From assembly GCF_965363235.1 (NCBI RefSeq), contig NC_134844.1:54122872-54186871 (forward strand): DNA of 64,000 nucleotides, in the 5' to 3' direction. Under the pieces are notes generated by a model. The model did no database searches and had not been told where the DNA came from. It was given only the letters and a program-made list of their open reading frames with translations. A program made the position numbers and the translations under genes. This document shows positions 20,931 to 32,040 of the stretch, piece by piece (position 1 is the first letter of the stretch; every line of letters begins with the position of its first letter). The DNA is from Mytilus galloprovincialis (lineage: Eukaryota; Mollusca; Bivalvia; Mytilida; Mytilidae).

Positions 20931-22642
20931 ATATATATCATAATTTTAGTCTTCTGTGCACGATTTTCTCATTTTTTTACGCAAACATATCGTGTTATAA
21001 TCAATCGTTTTTTCTTTCTCTGTCTGTTATGTAGTGAAAATATGGCAGGTAATTAATTGTCGTGTTTTGAATCCGTAGTTTACCGATTGTCACTTTATAG
21101 TAAACAATCAACAAAGAAGCATAGATATTGAGCACGTGTATAACATGTACAATCAGATAACAGTTTTTTTCAATGACAGACCCATGCGTACTGCGATCAC
21201 CGGATTTTTACGAGAGGGTCACGCTAAGGTCACTTGCATACGAAAAATATGTCGGTGAATTGCGTCCTGGAAGCAAGCAACTAAACAAAAGTAAACATCT
21301 TCTAAATGTTGACAAATCAAACATTTTTCTCCAGAAAAAAGTATATGTATATAAGTCCTATAAGGAAAACTATCCATTTAGTTATAGAAAAAATATGCAT
21401 CATTTTTTTTTTAATTTGAGGTTTCATATGACTTGGATGAAATATTTGTACAAAATATTCAATTTATGATTTGATCTTTAAATCGATTTTTTATAATATG
21501 ATTAAGAAATAATATTTCTTGTAAGAAGTTAATAGATAATGCTAAATTATTTCAAGAAGCACCACCAGGCGACATCGCTTGATAACCGTTGTCCCTTATT
21601 TCCCCAATTTATTTTATTACTAACATTTGGACAATTTGAAGCAATTCTGTGTACTATATAATGCTATCCTTCGTTTAGTCGTCAGCAAGACTGAAATACC
21701 CAGAAAATACTTAAATGTTATACTTAACAGCTCTAAACAATTTGAGAAATCGAGTTCAAACCGATTAAATAATTTATATAAGTTTCGCTATAAAGTTTCT
21801 TAATAAATTTTTTTGGTCAGAAGTTTACCATACCGGCAAAGGTAGGTTACATATTTGATCGGTTGGTTTTGCCAGGCTAAAGGAATACTGTTTACAACGA
21901 TTTCAAATATCAAAATAGCTGACAAGCTTCATATAATTCTCGAGGGGCCAGTCTTTATACTTTCCGAATCAAGGATCGAGACTTGCACCCATGATTTGTA
22001 TACTTACATTTCTCAATATAAAATATACAGATTTTCTCTAATGAGCCGGAACGCCGAAATTGAAAAAAAGTATTCGAGTTGAGTTGACCAATGATAATCT
22101 GTTGATCGTTTTTTTACCTATGACGAAGTTATTAATTTCATTGACAACGAGCTCATGCGCCCTTTATTTATAGCGATAAATTTTTCATATCACTCTACTG
22201 TGCTGAGAAAGCAAATTATCATTCAGTAAGACCAAAGGAAAATTTTGTAAATTACCGAATAGAAGGTCTATAACACAACTGTCCACCTGACACCACAGAA
22301 AGTAGATGTTAGCTTATTTCAACGTACGACCTTCACCAATTAGCAAAATCCATACTGCATAGAAAGCTACAAAAGGCTGGAACAAGACTTTCATTCATCA
22401 ATATGAAATACAGAAATATGATATAAATGTCAATAAGACAACTATCCACCAGACACCACATAAAGTAGATGTTAGCAAAATTCAGCGTAAGACCTTCACC
22501 AATGAGAAATACGTACAGTTATCAAAAGGCTCGAACAAGACATAATGTATAACAATTCAAAACGAAATCCCGTTTGCACTTTTCTTTCCAACAATAAAAA
22601 TCATTCGAAATATATTCAGTAGTCTTTTTTTGATTTTTTAGA
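20931..22642. other. Upstream region of TRIM-like gene A
   Basis: Collinear with 57,885-59,594 upstream of gene B, with only scattered differences. The longest frame here (21,173-21,469) is broken by a frameshift in the B copy, which argues against a conserved protein. Contains an inverted relative of the 11,675 hairpin MITE (22,065-22,165) and two R2-like pieces (about 22,270-22,400 and 22,425-22,560). A splice acceptor, a T-rich tract ending TTTTTTAG, lies directly before the ATG of the TRIM gene, so an upstream untranslated exon is expected but could not be located. Confidence 0.5.
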
Positions 22643-24298
22643 ATGACAGACAAAAAATTGTGTTCTGGATGTTTACGAGATGACGAAAAAATCGAGGCTG
22701 AAGCATGGTGTAATGACTGCCTAGAAGAAGTTTGTAAGACATGCGCAAAGGTACACAGAAAATTTAATCCGCCGCATAAAGTAATACCACTTCACCAGGT
22801 CAGTAATCTTAGTTCTTCTATTCTGAAAATCAGTAAAGACTGTGATGTCCATACCGACCAAAGAACCACTCAGTTCTGTACCCAGCATGACAAGGTCATC
22901 TGTGATCTTTGTTTGTCCGACACCCATAAAAACTGTGATTCCATCATTTCCATAGATCGAGCAGCAAAAGGCGTTAAAAGTGGGACCGCCCTTGCAGATC
23001 TTAAGAGTAGAATCAATCATTTGAACGAAATGTTTCCTGAATTGTTGAAGTGTCAAACTAAAGATGAAAAAGAGTTTGATAGGCAAAGAGATAAATTCCT
23101 CCAACAGATATCTACCACCAGACAACAGATTAACAATCATCTAGATCAAATTGAAAAGGAAACCATAGACGAATTGAACAAACAGTACAAATCAACCAAA
23201 CAAAAAATGGATGAGGCAAAACATAAAACACAGAAAGGACTCGAGGCAGTAGCGACATGGATAAAAGAATTGTCATCGATAGAAAGCATCAGTAATGAAG
23301 TACTTTTATTTCAGACAATCAAAGTAATGGATAATAAAACACACATAGAAGAAACCAATATTAGCGAGCTCAATAAGAAACACAAAATAGAATTTGATCC
23401 ATTTGATACAAACGATCTTCCCGTGGTACTTAAGTCTATAGGAAAGATTTCACTTACAGAAAATCAAATGCACATACCCGCATTACAGCACAATTTACAA
23501 CAAATACAAGAACCAGTTAAGTCAATGGAAGGCGAAATACAACTAACTAATTCGTTTCTAACATCAGTTTTAGGATCAGATGTTGAAATACTAAACGGTT
23601 GTTTTGTGTCCGGAAAGAGACTTCTCTTGTCACATTACAACCCACCACACATCTCTGTATGTGGATATGATGGAAATGATGTAAACAGGATAACATTAGA
23701 ACATGATCCACGTGATGTCGCTATGATCGACGATAATCAGGCAATAGTTACTTTAAAATATACAGGATTCCAGATCTTAGATCTAACAACACTTACCTTA
23801 GGGATATATATCAAACCTGGAGGAGGAGGATACTATGCTGTGACATGTAGTAATGATCAGATATGGATGTTTGATGGAAGCTTCACTATAAGTCAGATTG
23901 ATATCAGTGGTAATATACTACGTAGTATAACAACAAATAATTTGGTGTGGGACTTTTGTATAGACAACAATGACAACATTTACTATATTACAGAAGGTAT
24001 CACGGACAATAACGTATACCGTATAATACATGACGGACAGGAGAGTATATACTTTAGTCATTCTGATCTCATTACACCTTTGGGTATCGACGTAGATGAC
24101 AAGGGAAATGTTTATGTAGGTGGACTAATGTCTGACAATATACACAGAATATCATCAGATGGAAAAGATCATCAAATCATACTGACAAAAAACGATGGAA
24201 TACATGGTCCATGGGGTTTATGCTACAACAGGAAAAAAACAAAACTCCTCGTTGTCAACGATAATAAGAAAAGTGTCGCCATGTATAATTTACCTTAG
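22643..24298 (+). CDS. TRIM-like B-box/coiled-coil/NHL-like propeller protein A (no RING)
   Basis: 551 codons in one exon, intact. Residues 7-45 form a first B-box-type zinc site (C7, C10, C23, C26, C31, C34, H45). Residues 67-98 form B-box 2 (C67-x2-H70, C79, C87-x2-C90, H95). Residues ~115-250 are a long coiled coil rich in Lys, Glu and Gln. Residues ~310-551 are a WD/NHL-like beta-propeller, with repeats such as GIDVDDKGNVYVGG and WGLCYN...LLVVND. There is no RING finger, so E3 ligase activity of its own is not expected; such bivalve proteins are annotated as TRIM2/3/45-like and are often linked to signalling or immunity by family, not by direct evidence here. ATG 22,643 was chosen because a TTTTTTAG acceptor ends just before it and the paralogue shares it. 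A polyadenylation-type flank follows. The propeller has diverged strongly from gene B. Confidence 0.93.
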   Translation: MTDKKLCSGCLRDDEKIEAEAWCNDCLEEVCKTCAKVHRKFNPPHKVIPLHQVSNLSSSILKISKDCDVHTDQRTTQFCTQHDKVICDLCLSDTHKNCDSIISIDRAAKGVKSGTALADLKSRINHLNEMFPELLKCQTKDEKEFDRQRDKFLQQISTTRQQINNHLDQIEKETIDELNKQYKSTKQKMDEAKHKTQKGLEAVATWIKELSSIESISNEVLLFQTIKVMDNKTHIEETNISELNKKHKIEFDPFDTNDLPVVLKSIGKISLTENQMHIPALQHNLQQIQEPVKSMEGEIQLTNSFLTSVLGSDVEILNGCFVSGKRLLLSHYNPPHISVCGYDGNDVNRITLEHDPRDVAMIDDNQAIVTLKYTGFQILDLTTLTLGIYIKPGGGGYYAVTCSNDQIWMFDGSFTISQIDISGNILRSITTNNLVWDFCIDNNDNIYYITEGITDNNVYRIIHDGQESIYFSHSDLITPLGIDVDDKGNVYVGGLMSDNIHRISSDGKDHQIILTKNDGIHGPWGLCYNRKKTKLLVVNDNKKSVAMYNLP

Positions 24299-25378
24299 GT
24301 TTAGTTTCAATGCAGAGGATTTTATAAGTAGGACATATAACTTATATAAAAAGGGATAATTAATTTTGATTATTATGGGAATATTTTTTATTCATTGAAA
24401 TAACAGCATTACGAAACAAAAATATGTAATGATTTCGGTGTGGTTTCTTTATCATTATACATGTTATAAGACAGTTTGATATTTACACTATTAGTTGGTC
24501 ACTTGATATTCACCATAGTGTAAACATTGGTATGGATTGATGGTTTTCTGATGGAACTTACATTGTGTAAAGTGTAAGACTACATCTTTTTATATTTAGT
24601 TGTATTGTAAGGGTTTCTTGTTGAATTTTTGTTTGCCAATTAATTATTTTAAAATTAATATGCGTATGGTTCTTTTATTTGTGAGCATTTAATGTTATAG
24701 ATTTGGATAATTATAGGTTTCATAGCCAGTCTGAATTGGATATCGTTTAATTTAATATTACAATACACGAGCCGTCCTCGAAAATGTCATTTCTATTTTT
24801 AAATAAGATAACGATGGTTTATAATAAGCGATATCCAATCCTTACGAGTTGCTAAACATATATTTGTTATCGCAACACTCTCGTTGAGTTCAAATTAAAA
24901 AAATATCTGAAACGTTGATCTAGTCTTTTACAAATACCAGTATGACGACGTAAGCCATGTTCCGCCTTCACACTCTAACATCTGACAGATCCCCCCCCAA
25001 AAGAAAAATAAACCCGACCAAACACCAACACTGACAAATGCGCTTTTAATTTTGTGTCTATACGTTTTCACATTATAAAAGTACTATAAGAATTGAAGCC
25101 GTGTCATTGCTGACCTGGCACTTTCCAAATAATACATTTAAAATGGAGATACGGTCTGTCATCAAGTAACTGTGAATACACGTTAAAAAAATCAAAACGT
25201 CATTGTCCTGCCTTAGAGGTCGGAATCAGTTTCAGGATAAGAACTTTGAATTTTTCGATTTTCTTATCCCAGGCATAGATTACCACAGCCGTATTTGGCA
25301 CACCTTTTTTTTGAATTTTGAATCCTCAGTGCTCTTAAAATTTGTACTTGTTTGGCTTTATAACTATTTTGGTATGAG
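24299..25378. other. 3' flank of TRIM-like gene A
   Basis: Nearly identical to 61,245-62,090 in copy B for the first ~850 bases: the first 110 bases after the stop differ by about one base. No second gene seen. Copy B departs near 25,150/62,095, where B carries an R2 repeat and A carries a hammerhead-bearing repeat. Confidence 0.5.
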
Positions 25379-25420
25379 CGTCACTGATGAGTCTTATGTA
25401 GACGAAACGCGAGTCTGACT
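25379..25420 (+). ncRNA. Hammerhead ribozyme motif, near-intact core
   Basis: Reads CGTCA (stem I), CTGATGA (invariant core), GTC-TTATGTA-GAC (stem II), GAAA (invariant), CGCGAGTC (very short stem III ending in a GUC cleavage triplet), then TGACT (stem I return strand, 4 pairs with CGTCA). All core bases of a type I hammerhead are present. The weak point is stem III, where a G-A mismatch leaves two pairs. Minimal stem III hammerheads are known from metazoan repeats and usually act as dimers. It lies in the dispersed repeat family that also contributes the 18,089 and 56,329 motifs. Absent from copy B at this position. Confidence 0.65.
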
Positions 25421-25471
25421 TACTAAATACGAATCCTGGTACCATTAATAACTGTATCTCTGGCGATAAAC

Positions 25472-25609
25472 ATGGCAATAAATAATACAGAAACTTTTCA
25501 ATTGACAGCAACTGCATTCTTCCTTATCATCTGTGTTTTTGTTGCTCAACCAATTTGTAAATATAACGGAACTTTAAACAACTGTCGTACAAATTGGAAG
25601 ATTACATAG
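25472..25609 (+). CDS. Candidate small secreted Cys peptide A
   Basis: A 45-codon frame: a hydrophobic segment (TATAFFLIICVFVAQ) that resembles a signal peptide core, then a short tail PICKYNGTLNNCRTNWKIT with two cysteines. Copy B has a 44-codon counterpart at 62,747 with the same tail and a different but also hydrophobic leader. The tail is identical in the two copies at DNA level, so identity alone proves little. No family recognised, and a random open frame cannot be excluded. An opposing frame covers the same region (see findings). Confidence 0.22.
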   Translation: MAINNTETFQLTATAFFLIICVFVAQPICKYNGTLNNCRTNWKIT

Positions 25610-26260
25610 GTATACAACCAGTTTTTACCCACCATAATCCGTCTTAGATTAACTTGATCACTTGCCTTTGCGAAGCACACAGAAATGAAAAAGGAAAATA
25701 AATACTTTTTTACAAAGCCATTTTCGAATAAATTTAATTTATGTATTACATGTTTAAACACTAACGGCGACAAATTAACACCTAGTGAAAAAATCATGTC
25801 ATTCCTTATTATCAAAACAAAACGCAAACATTATATATCTGATTTGTCGGATTTACAATAAGATTTTTAGATTTGACAGTACAATTTTTTTTTCAAATTT
25901 CATCTCTATTGCCAAAAACAGAATTCCATTTAAATATATGAGAAAGATGGCGCGTGTCGTCTTAATTTCTTTGTATAGATATATGTATTCAATACTCATA
26001 TATATAGCTGTTCAAAGTTTATTATTGTATTGGTGCATGGCATGCAATTTCTATATTGAATGTCATTTAGGTGCATAGGATACATAGCAATTATTTTTTA
26101 ATAACAAGACGGATGAAAATAACACGGGGAAAAATTGTAATTGTTGCAATTAAAAGATAAACATTGAATAGCTACATGCTATTTTGATTGCTTATTGACG
26201 TAACCATTTAGAGGGTTTTAGTCCTAAACTATTGTTCTTTACCTGAAAAACGACATTCTT

Positions 26261-27411
26261 TTATAACTATATTAAAATGATTTTTATTAGTCTGTAAGTT
26301 CAAATTTAATATAGATAGTAGAAAAATTGGTTAATTGCATTATTTACATGCAAGATGTAAATTATAGACTTTTAATAGCATTGATTTTGATACGTTAGTT
26401 GTGTTTTGGAATAATCATTTTATTGTACATATCTGTTCAAACGAAATAAAAGGAATACCGAATAATGACCGTCATGTTATATTAGTGCCACTGTTGACCG
26501 TGTGTTGTTCCGCAAATGGTGGCAGTAAAATAACCGAAATCAACTCAGCACATTTTGTTTAAATTGAATTGATTTATATGACGGTGTGTCTTTTGTGGCG
26601 CAGAAACTTCTAAACCTTCAGCTGCATCCGAATTAGATCGGCTCGTGTTGTTCTATCTGTAATGTTTACTGGGCATAATTATAGTAGATCATGGACTGTT
26701 TATGTGGTTTATTTTTACACTTTTTTTCTGTTTTTAATAATTTTTATGGTGGTGTAAACTGTTTAAATTTACTAAAAGTGTTGGTTACCTCCTTGTGATT
26801 TCCTGTTGACTGTATCTGGAAAAAGATCATATTAACAGAAAACCAGAATATAATCTAGTCAGTTTCATGTACCTGAATCAGATATAGACCGATGCTATAT
26901 GTTTTTCACATTAATATAAGTATACTAAGTATAACAATTGAATAGATTGTAACATAAATTATAATCGAAGACTAACAGTATAAGATATGGATCAAATACA
27001 ATTTAAAAATAGGTTACAATAAAACAACAAGACGAAAAGACGAAACATATGAAAAGCATGTAAACAACCATATCATACAGTTGTACCAATAGAATGCAAT
27101 ACAAAAGCTTTTAAACCAAGAATTCAAAGTGATGCGGTTGAAATCTTCCCTATACCATGCGATACTTTTTCGCGTCCATCGTGTTACCGAATTCGTAAAT
27201 GTTCTTACATGAAATAACCATCTACATGAAATTTTTGTTGCATTTTTTCTCAGGAACAACGAGTCAGAGCTTTATGAAATTTTGTATTAAGCTTCATGTC
27301 ATCATGTTTTTCAGAGGGATTATTTTCCCATCTATTATGGATTTCTTGAAGTTTCTATTCAACAAATACTTGACACGCGGGCATCATTTGTGAGCAATAC
27401 CTTAAAGTACA
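26261..27411. other. Non-coding stretch after copy A
   Basis: Begins where homology to copy B stops. No gene, repeat boundary or RNA feature recognised. Confidence 0.4.
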
Positions 27412-28320
27412 TCACTGAAAATCTAAATTAGTCAATTTGACCAATTTGATTAGTCATTTTGACTGTCCTCTAGGTGACAAAGCACTTTAATCATTTTGAC
27501 TATGCTCTTAGTCGTTTGACTAAATGATAAGTCACATTTGACTGGGTAGGGTGGTCATTATGACTATGTTAGGAAGTCAAAATGACCATATGTAATACTC
27601 GTTATGACGAATTGGGTTGTACAATTGACTATGCACATTTGTCAGTTTGACAATTGAATGCAGTCCATATGACTAATTGAAATAGTCGGAAGTGACCATG
27701 TTGGTTAGTCAACATGATTACTGTGAATAGTCACGACTGTTAGATTGTTATTCTAATTTGTGTTGTGTTTTTTGTTCTACCATTGATTTTGTGTGCGTTT
27801 CATTCCGTTTCGTTCTTGTATGGTTCAATCATTTCTTCTGTTATTATACTTTTTGTTGTTTCTCTTCCATGGGATTGACAAATACATCTGGAATATAATA
27901 TCATTAAAAATACCACAGCAGCAATACTAACAATGACAATAGTATAGGACCAGAAAGTGCTCAATGTTCAAAACCTTCCTATGTCTTAAGTGGCCATGTG
28001 TAACCATTACTTAGTGAAACATATTAAAGTCTAAAAATCAAATATAGAAAATAAATTTATTATATCAAAACTCATTGTTCATTTGAAGTGTTTATTTCAG
28101 ATATTTTGTCGGTATCAACTCAGCATCTGTCAGTGTGGTATTCTCTATGGTCAAAAATCTCTTAGCTGTGTTCATACAAATAGTAATGTCTTCATTTGCT
28201 GAAAAAAATAAATATATCATTTTAGAAGCTTAAATATAACAATAAACAAGTATATCAGTCATGTTAAAAGTTTAAAGAAAAAAACAAATTTTAATAAAAT
28301 TAACGGTACCAATTTTCTTG

Positions 28321-28362
28321 CACCAGATGCGCATTTCGACAATACATGTCTCTTCAGTGATG
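28321..28362 (-). ncRNA. Hammerhead ribozyme, intact-looking type I
   Basis: On the minus strand: CATCA (stem I), CTGAAGA (core, fits CTGANGA), GACA-TGTAT-TGTC (stem II, four pairs, five-base loop), GAAA, TGCGCATC (stem III of three pairs closing a two-base loop, ending in the cleavage triplet AUC), then TGGTG, which pairs with CATCA over five positions (one G-U). Every invariant position of the hammerhead is present. Cleavage would fall after the C at 28,326. Hammerheads with such a tiny stem III are known in animal retrozymes and satellite-like repeats. It lies about 70 bp from the minisatellite in the same transposon-like element. Confidence 0.8.
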
Positions 28363-28435
28363 CTCGTGACCAAAATATTTGAAATCCAAAAATCTTTGAT
28401 TTAAAGATTTAATCACTCATCTTATACCATTAATT

Positions 28436-28930
28436 TGTAATATAAGCACCAGGATCTTGACAGCCACCCATCTTATACCACAACATTTTAATGTAAGCAC
28501 CAGGATCTTGACAGCCACCCATCTTATACCACAACATTGTAATGTAAGCACCAGGATCTTGCCATCCACCCATCTTATACCACAACATTATAGTGTAAGC
28601 ACCGGGATCTTGCAAGCCACCCATCTTATACCACAACATTGTGATATAAGCACCAGGATCTTGACAGCCACCCATCTTATACCACAACATTTTAATGTAA
28701 GCACCAGGATCTTGACAGCCACCCATCTTACAACACACCATTGTAATATAAGCACCAGGATCTTGACAGCCACCCATCTTATACCACAACATTTTAATGT
28801 AAGCACCAGGATCTTGACAGCCACCCATCTTACAGCACACCATTGTAATATAAACACCAGGATCTTGACAGCCACCCATCTTACAACACACCATTGTAAT
28901 ATAAACACCAGGATCTTGAAAGACACCCTG
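28436..28930. repeat. 51-bp minisatellite, about 9-10 copies
   Basis: Units read AAGCACCAGGATCTTGACAG, CCACCCATCTTATACCACAA, then CATTTTAATGT or a close variant. Because 51 is divisible by three, several frames stay open across the array; the minus-strand frame gives a 17-residue repeat with the core KMGGCQDPGAYI. Two unit subtypes alternate (TTATACCACAACATT and TTACAACACACCATT). No start context, signal peptide or flanking coding sequence supports translation, so the open frames are most simply a consequence of the period. Confidence 0.9.
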
Positions 28931-29450
28931 AGTTTTTAATTTATTGTTGTTGATATCGATTGCAGTGTTTATTTTTAACAGTATTTGCTCAGGTTAAAAA
29001 AAATATCGTTAAATACTCTTTTCAATCGACAATCCGTTGTATGCGTATCAAAATTGATATCCCGTATACATATCCCCCTTTTTTCAACATGTGCCGATAT
29101 TACTTTCATTTATACTCTTTTTTTTTTCTTAAATTCAATTTTTGTAAGTTAGAAATAAAACAAATATACATCATACTTACTTAAAACAATTGGTTTATTT
29201 GACAAAATAACAGTTTCCGTGCCTTCTGGTTTGTTTACATCTACACCATCTATGGAACAAAGGGAACGCGAAAGAGTGCGCGTGAAAACCGATACTCTAC
29301 ACCACGTGGTGCTGTGACCACTCACATAGTCAATTGACCATGCAGGTAGTCATAATGACTTGATGAGTAGTCATATATGCTTTTGACTACCTTTCGGCTG
29401 ATATTTGACTAACTGAATAGTCATCGTGACTAATTTAGATTTTCAGTGAT

Positions 29451-31354
29451 TTTGTTTGATGCGATTTTTAATTATGTATAGTAGATGAAAAGGGTGTGTA
29501 ATACATATAGTCAATGTGGCACCTTAAATGCTGAGTTGCCGGCTATTTCACATCCTAGTACCAAAGAACTCTCTTGAATAGCATAATGTGACTATGAACA
29601 CCAATAAAATGGAAAACTTTCAACAAAGAAAACCCCGTTAAAGAAGAATATACGTCAACATTCAATCTTCAATTATAAATATGAATGTCCAAGCGACATA
29701 CAAGTCTCAAAATATCTCAAACTCTATACTCAACAAATTGTGACTTGAATGTAGAGTTGTCTCATTGGCACTGATACCACATCTTCGCATTAATATTTAT
29801 AGCTGAATAAAAAGTGAGACTACCAAAATTATAACTCTATCGAAACTGCAATCCTATACTGAAGAGATTTAAAGATTTTTGCATAGTGAAGTTTTATTAT
29901 TAAGTTGTGGTATTTGTATTAATATTTACCCGGTTTGTAAAACGGCCAAGCTATTTACTATTTATCCTCACACTGAATGCGCATGTCAAGTCTTTTAGTA
30001 AAACGCAATCTACAACCAATTGTGTATTACCATGATTACCAGTTATAGGTTTAATTACTTTGTACCTTAAAGTATTCAGCAAATGCCAAATATTTTAGAT
30101 TGAGATAAATTTAAAAGACTAACGAGTCAACATTGGTCTAGATTGCAAATGATAGGACTATTTTATTTATGCGGATGAACTGATGATACCCAAGATTATT
30201 AAACTGACGTGACGGATTAATACGTCGATACCAAAAGCAACAGACAAGGTTTTACACGGTTTAAACAACCTTCTTTGTTTAAAAGAGATACAAGATGACC
30301 TCAAAAGGTTACTGTTGAAAATGATGGAAATCACGTTTAAAAATCTTTTCAAATATGACTGGTATGTTGAACAACAAGGGAGGTGTTTGTGAGAGATATT
30401 TTGTGAAATACAAATAAGCAACAAAAAAATTATAGTTGATTGATAAAAAACTAAAGGTAATTTTTTTTTTACAATTCTGATATAAGATTCCACTATAATA
30501 CCCAATTAATACGTTAAAAATATCGATGCATTTAAAATTATTAAAACAATATGGATTAATGTAAAAAAAAATCATAGCGTAATTAGCGCAATGATATGCG
30601 CATTGTCCTAAAACTGGAAATAAGGACATCTGAATGCCATTATGGTTCAAGTTGTGTTTTTTTTTTTTATTTTTCTCCTTATACCAAAATTATTTCCATA
30701 TAAAGTATGTATGTGTTCTTATTATGTGTTTTTTATATATCAATGTTCAGAATTAGACTGTATTATGTAGTCATGGAAATAAGATGTAATAAACAACTAT
30801 AGCCATAACATTTCTTATAGTGTTTAATGTTTTCAATATTTACAACTTATATCCTCGTTTCAGATTTTAATTTTTCATCCAATTTATATATTCTATATAA
30901 TCTGCGGTTAAATTAAATAATGATTTATCAAAATATTTTTGAATAACAGATAGACAACATCAACGTATACCATTTTTGAAATATTGTCCAGTCTCTCTCC
31001 ATTCACTTACTCGTCCCCAATTCGAAAAAGGCAGATTTTAGACATGACAATTCTAACAAAAAAATAATTGTCAGAATCTTCAAGCATTCTATGTAAAAAA
31101 TACAAACTTTTGCACATTTGCTTGATAAAAATAGTTTAAATTACAATTTGTTAAGGCATATGTTATATAATTCTATAAAGAAGCAACAATAAAAAAAAGC
31201 TTCGGTGTTAATGGAATACCATTCTTCATTAAAGATTTTTTTTTCAATTTATTTTATCATTTTTAATGATTAAAATTTTTATAATAACATTTGTATTATA
31301 GAATAAATTTAAACAAAGTCCTAAAGCGAAATGCAAAATCAAAAGCTCAAACAT
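29451..31354. other. Non-coding stretch
   Basis: No gene or bounded element. A short piece around 29,735-29,790 (TGTAGAGTTGTCTCATTGGC, ATACCACATCTTC) is the reverse of the start of R2. The minus-strand frames near 30,170-30,650 show no recognisable domain. Confidence 0.4.
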
Positions 31355-32040
31355 ATCAAAAGAATGGATAAAAACTGTCATATTTCTGACTTGGTACAGG
31401 TATTTGATTAAGTAGAACATGGTGGATTAAACCTAGTTTTATAGCTAGCTAAACCTCTTACTAGTATGACAGTCGCATTAAATTTCATTACTAGTATATT
31501 GACAACAATGTGTGAACAATGTGTGAACAAAACAAACAGACATAATAGGCAAAAATGCCAAAAATTGAAGGCTTACATATAAAAAAAAAAGAAGATATGG
31601 TATGATTGCTAATGAGACAACTGTCCATAAGAGACCAAAATGACACTGAAATTAACAACTATAGGTCACCGTACGGCCTTCAAAAATGAGCAAAGCCCAT
31701 ACCGCATAGTTAGCTATGAAAGGCCCCGAAATGACTATGTAAAACAATTCAAACGAGAAAACTAACGGCCTTATTTATGTACAAAAAATGAACGAAAAAC
31801 AAATGTGTAACACATAAACAAACGACAACCACTGAATTGCAGGCTCCTGCCTTGGAACAGGCACATATATACATAGTATGGTGGGGTTAAACAAGTTCGC
31901 GGGATCCCAAACCTCCCCCAACCTGTGACAGAGGTATAACAGTACAACATAAGAACGAACTATGAAAATCAGTTGAAAAAGGCTTAACTCATCAGATGGA
32001 CAAAAATACAAGTAGACGTGGCCGGGTACTTGTACATCCC
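31355..32040. repeat. R2 repeat with extension
   Basis: About 31,355-31,560 matches 2,085-2,290. About 31,590-31,930 is the fullest R2 copy in the window (ATGGTATGATTGCTAATGAG, CACCGTACGGCCTTCA, CAGGCTCCTGCCTTGG). It continues into AACAGTACAACATAAGAACG and GTGGCCGGGTA, shared with 13,320-13,450. No ORF. Confidence 0.7.

Larger units (their letters stand above)
11399..26260. repeat. Segmental duplication, copy A
   Basis: Collinear with copy B at 35,178-63,567 in the same orientation. Shared landmarks in order include GTAAACAACATATACATGTAG (11,422/35,200), the R1 repeat, the 15,200-15,790 block (matching 40,790-41,350), the 16,510-17,930 block (matching 51,215-52,570), the 17,935-19,258 block (matching 56,160-57,558), the TRIM-like gene, and its 3' flank up to CGACATTCTT. 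Outside insertions, identity is high (a few percent mismatch around the TRIM gene, more toward the left). Insertions private to copy A are the hairpin MITE near 11,675, the MITE near 12,383, the long-hairpin repeat at 15,793, the 369-bp indel at 19,259 and the element at 19,943. Confidence 0.9.
27412..29450. mobile_element. 2.04-kb TIR element with AGTCA/TGACT subterminal arrays
   Basis: The ends are perfect 24-bp inverted repeats starting ATCACTGAAAATCTAAATTA. Inside each end lies an array of short motifs, AGTCA and TGACT, spaced about 10-25 bp, denser at the left (27,432-27,735) than the right (29,320-29,435). The interior carries a hammerhead ribozyme motif and a 51-bp minisatellite. No transposase frame is present, so it is non-autonomous. 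A target duplication could not be assigned: the flanks read AAAGTAC on the left and TTTGTTTG on the right. Confidence 0.8.

Noticed and set aside
21173-21469. 98-codon frame upstream of TRIM-like gene A as a possible gene
   Set aside because: The near-identical sequence in copy B is frameshifted, and no domain, signal or splice context supports it.
22721-23140. Minus-strand 139-codon frame inside TRIM-like gene A
   Set aside because: It mirrors the coding strand of a gene with strong domain evidence, and the equivalent frame in gene B is much shorter.
28436-28930. CRISPR-like array
   Set aside because: The repeat units are directly tandem, without unique spacers, in a eukaryotic context: a minisatellite.
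28457-28939. Plus-strand 160-codon frame across the minisatellite
   Set aside because: Any 51-bp tandem repeat without a stop stays open; no start context or flanking exon is present. The minus-strand frame is only marginally more interesting.
30167-30650. Overlapping minus-strand frames of 112-113 codons
   Set aside because: Low-complexity Phe/Ile/Leu-rich translations of AT-rich DNA, with no domain and no support from a second copy.
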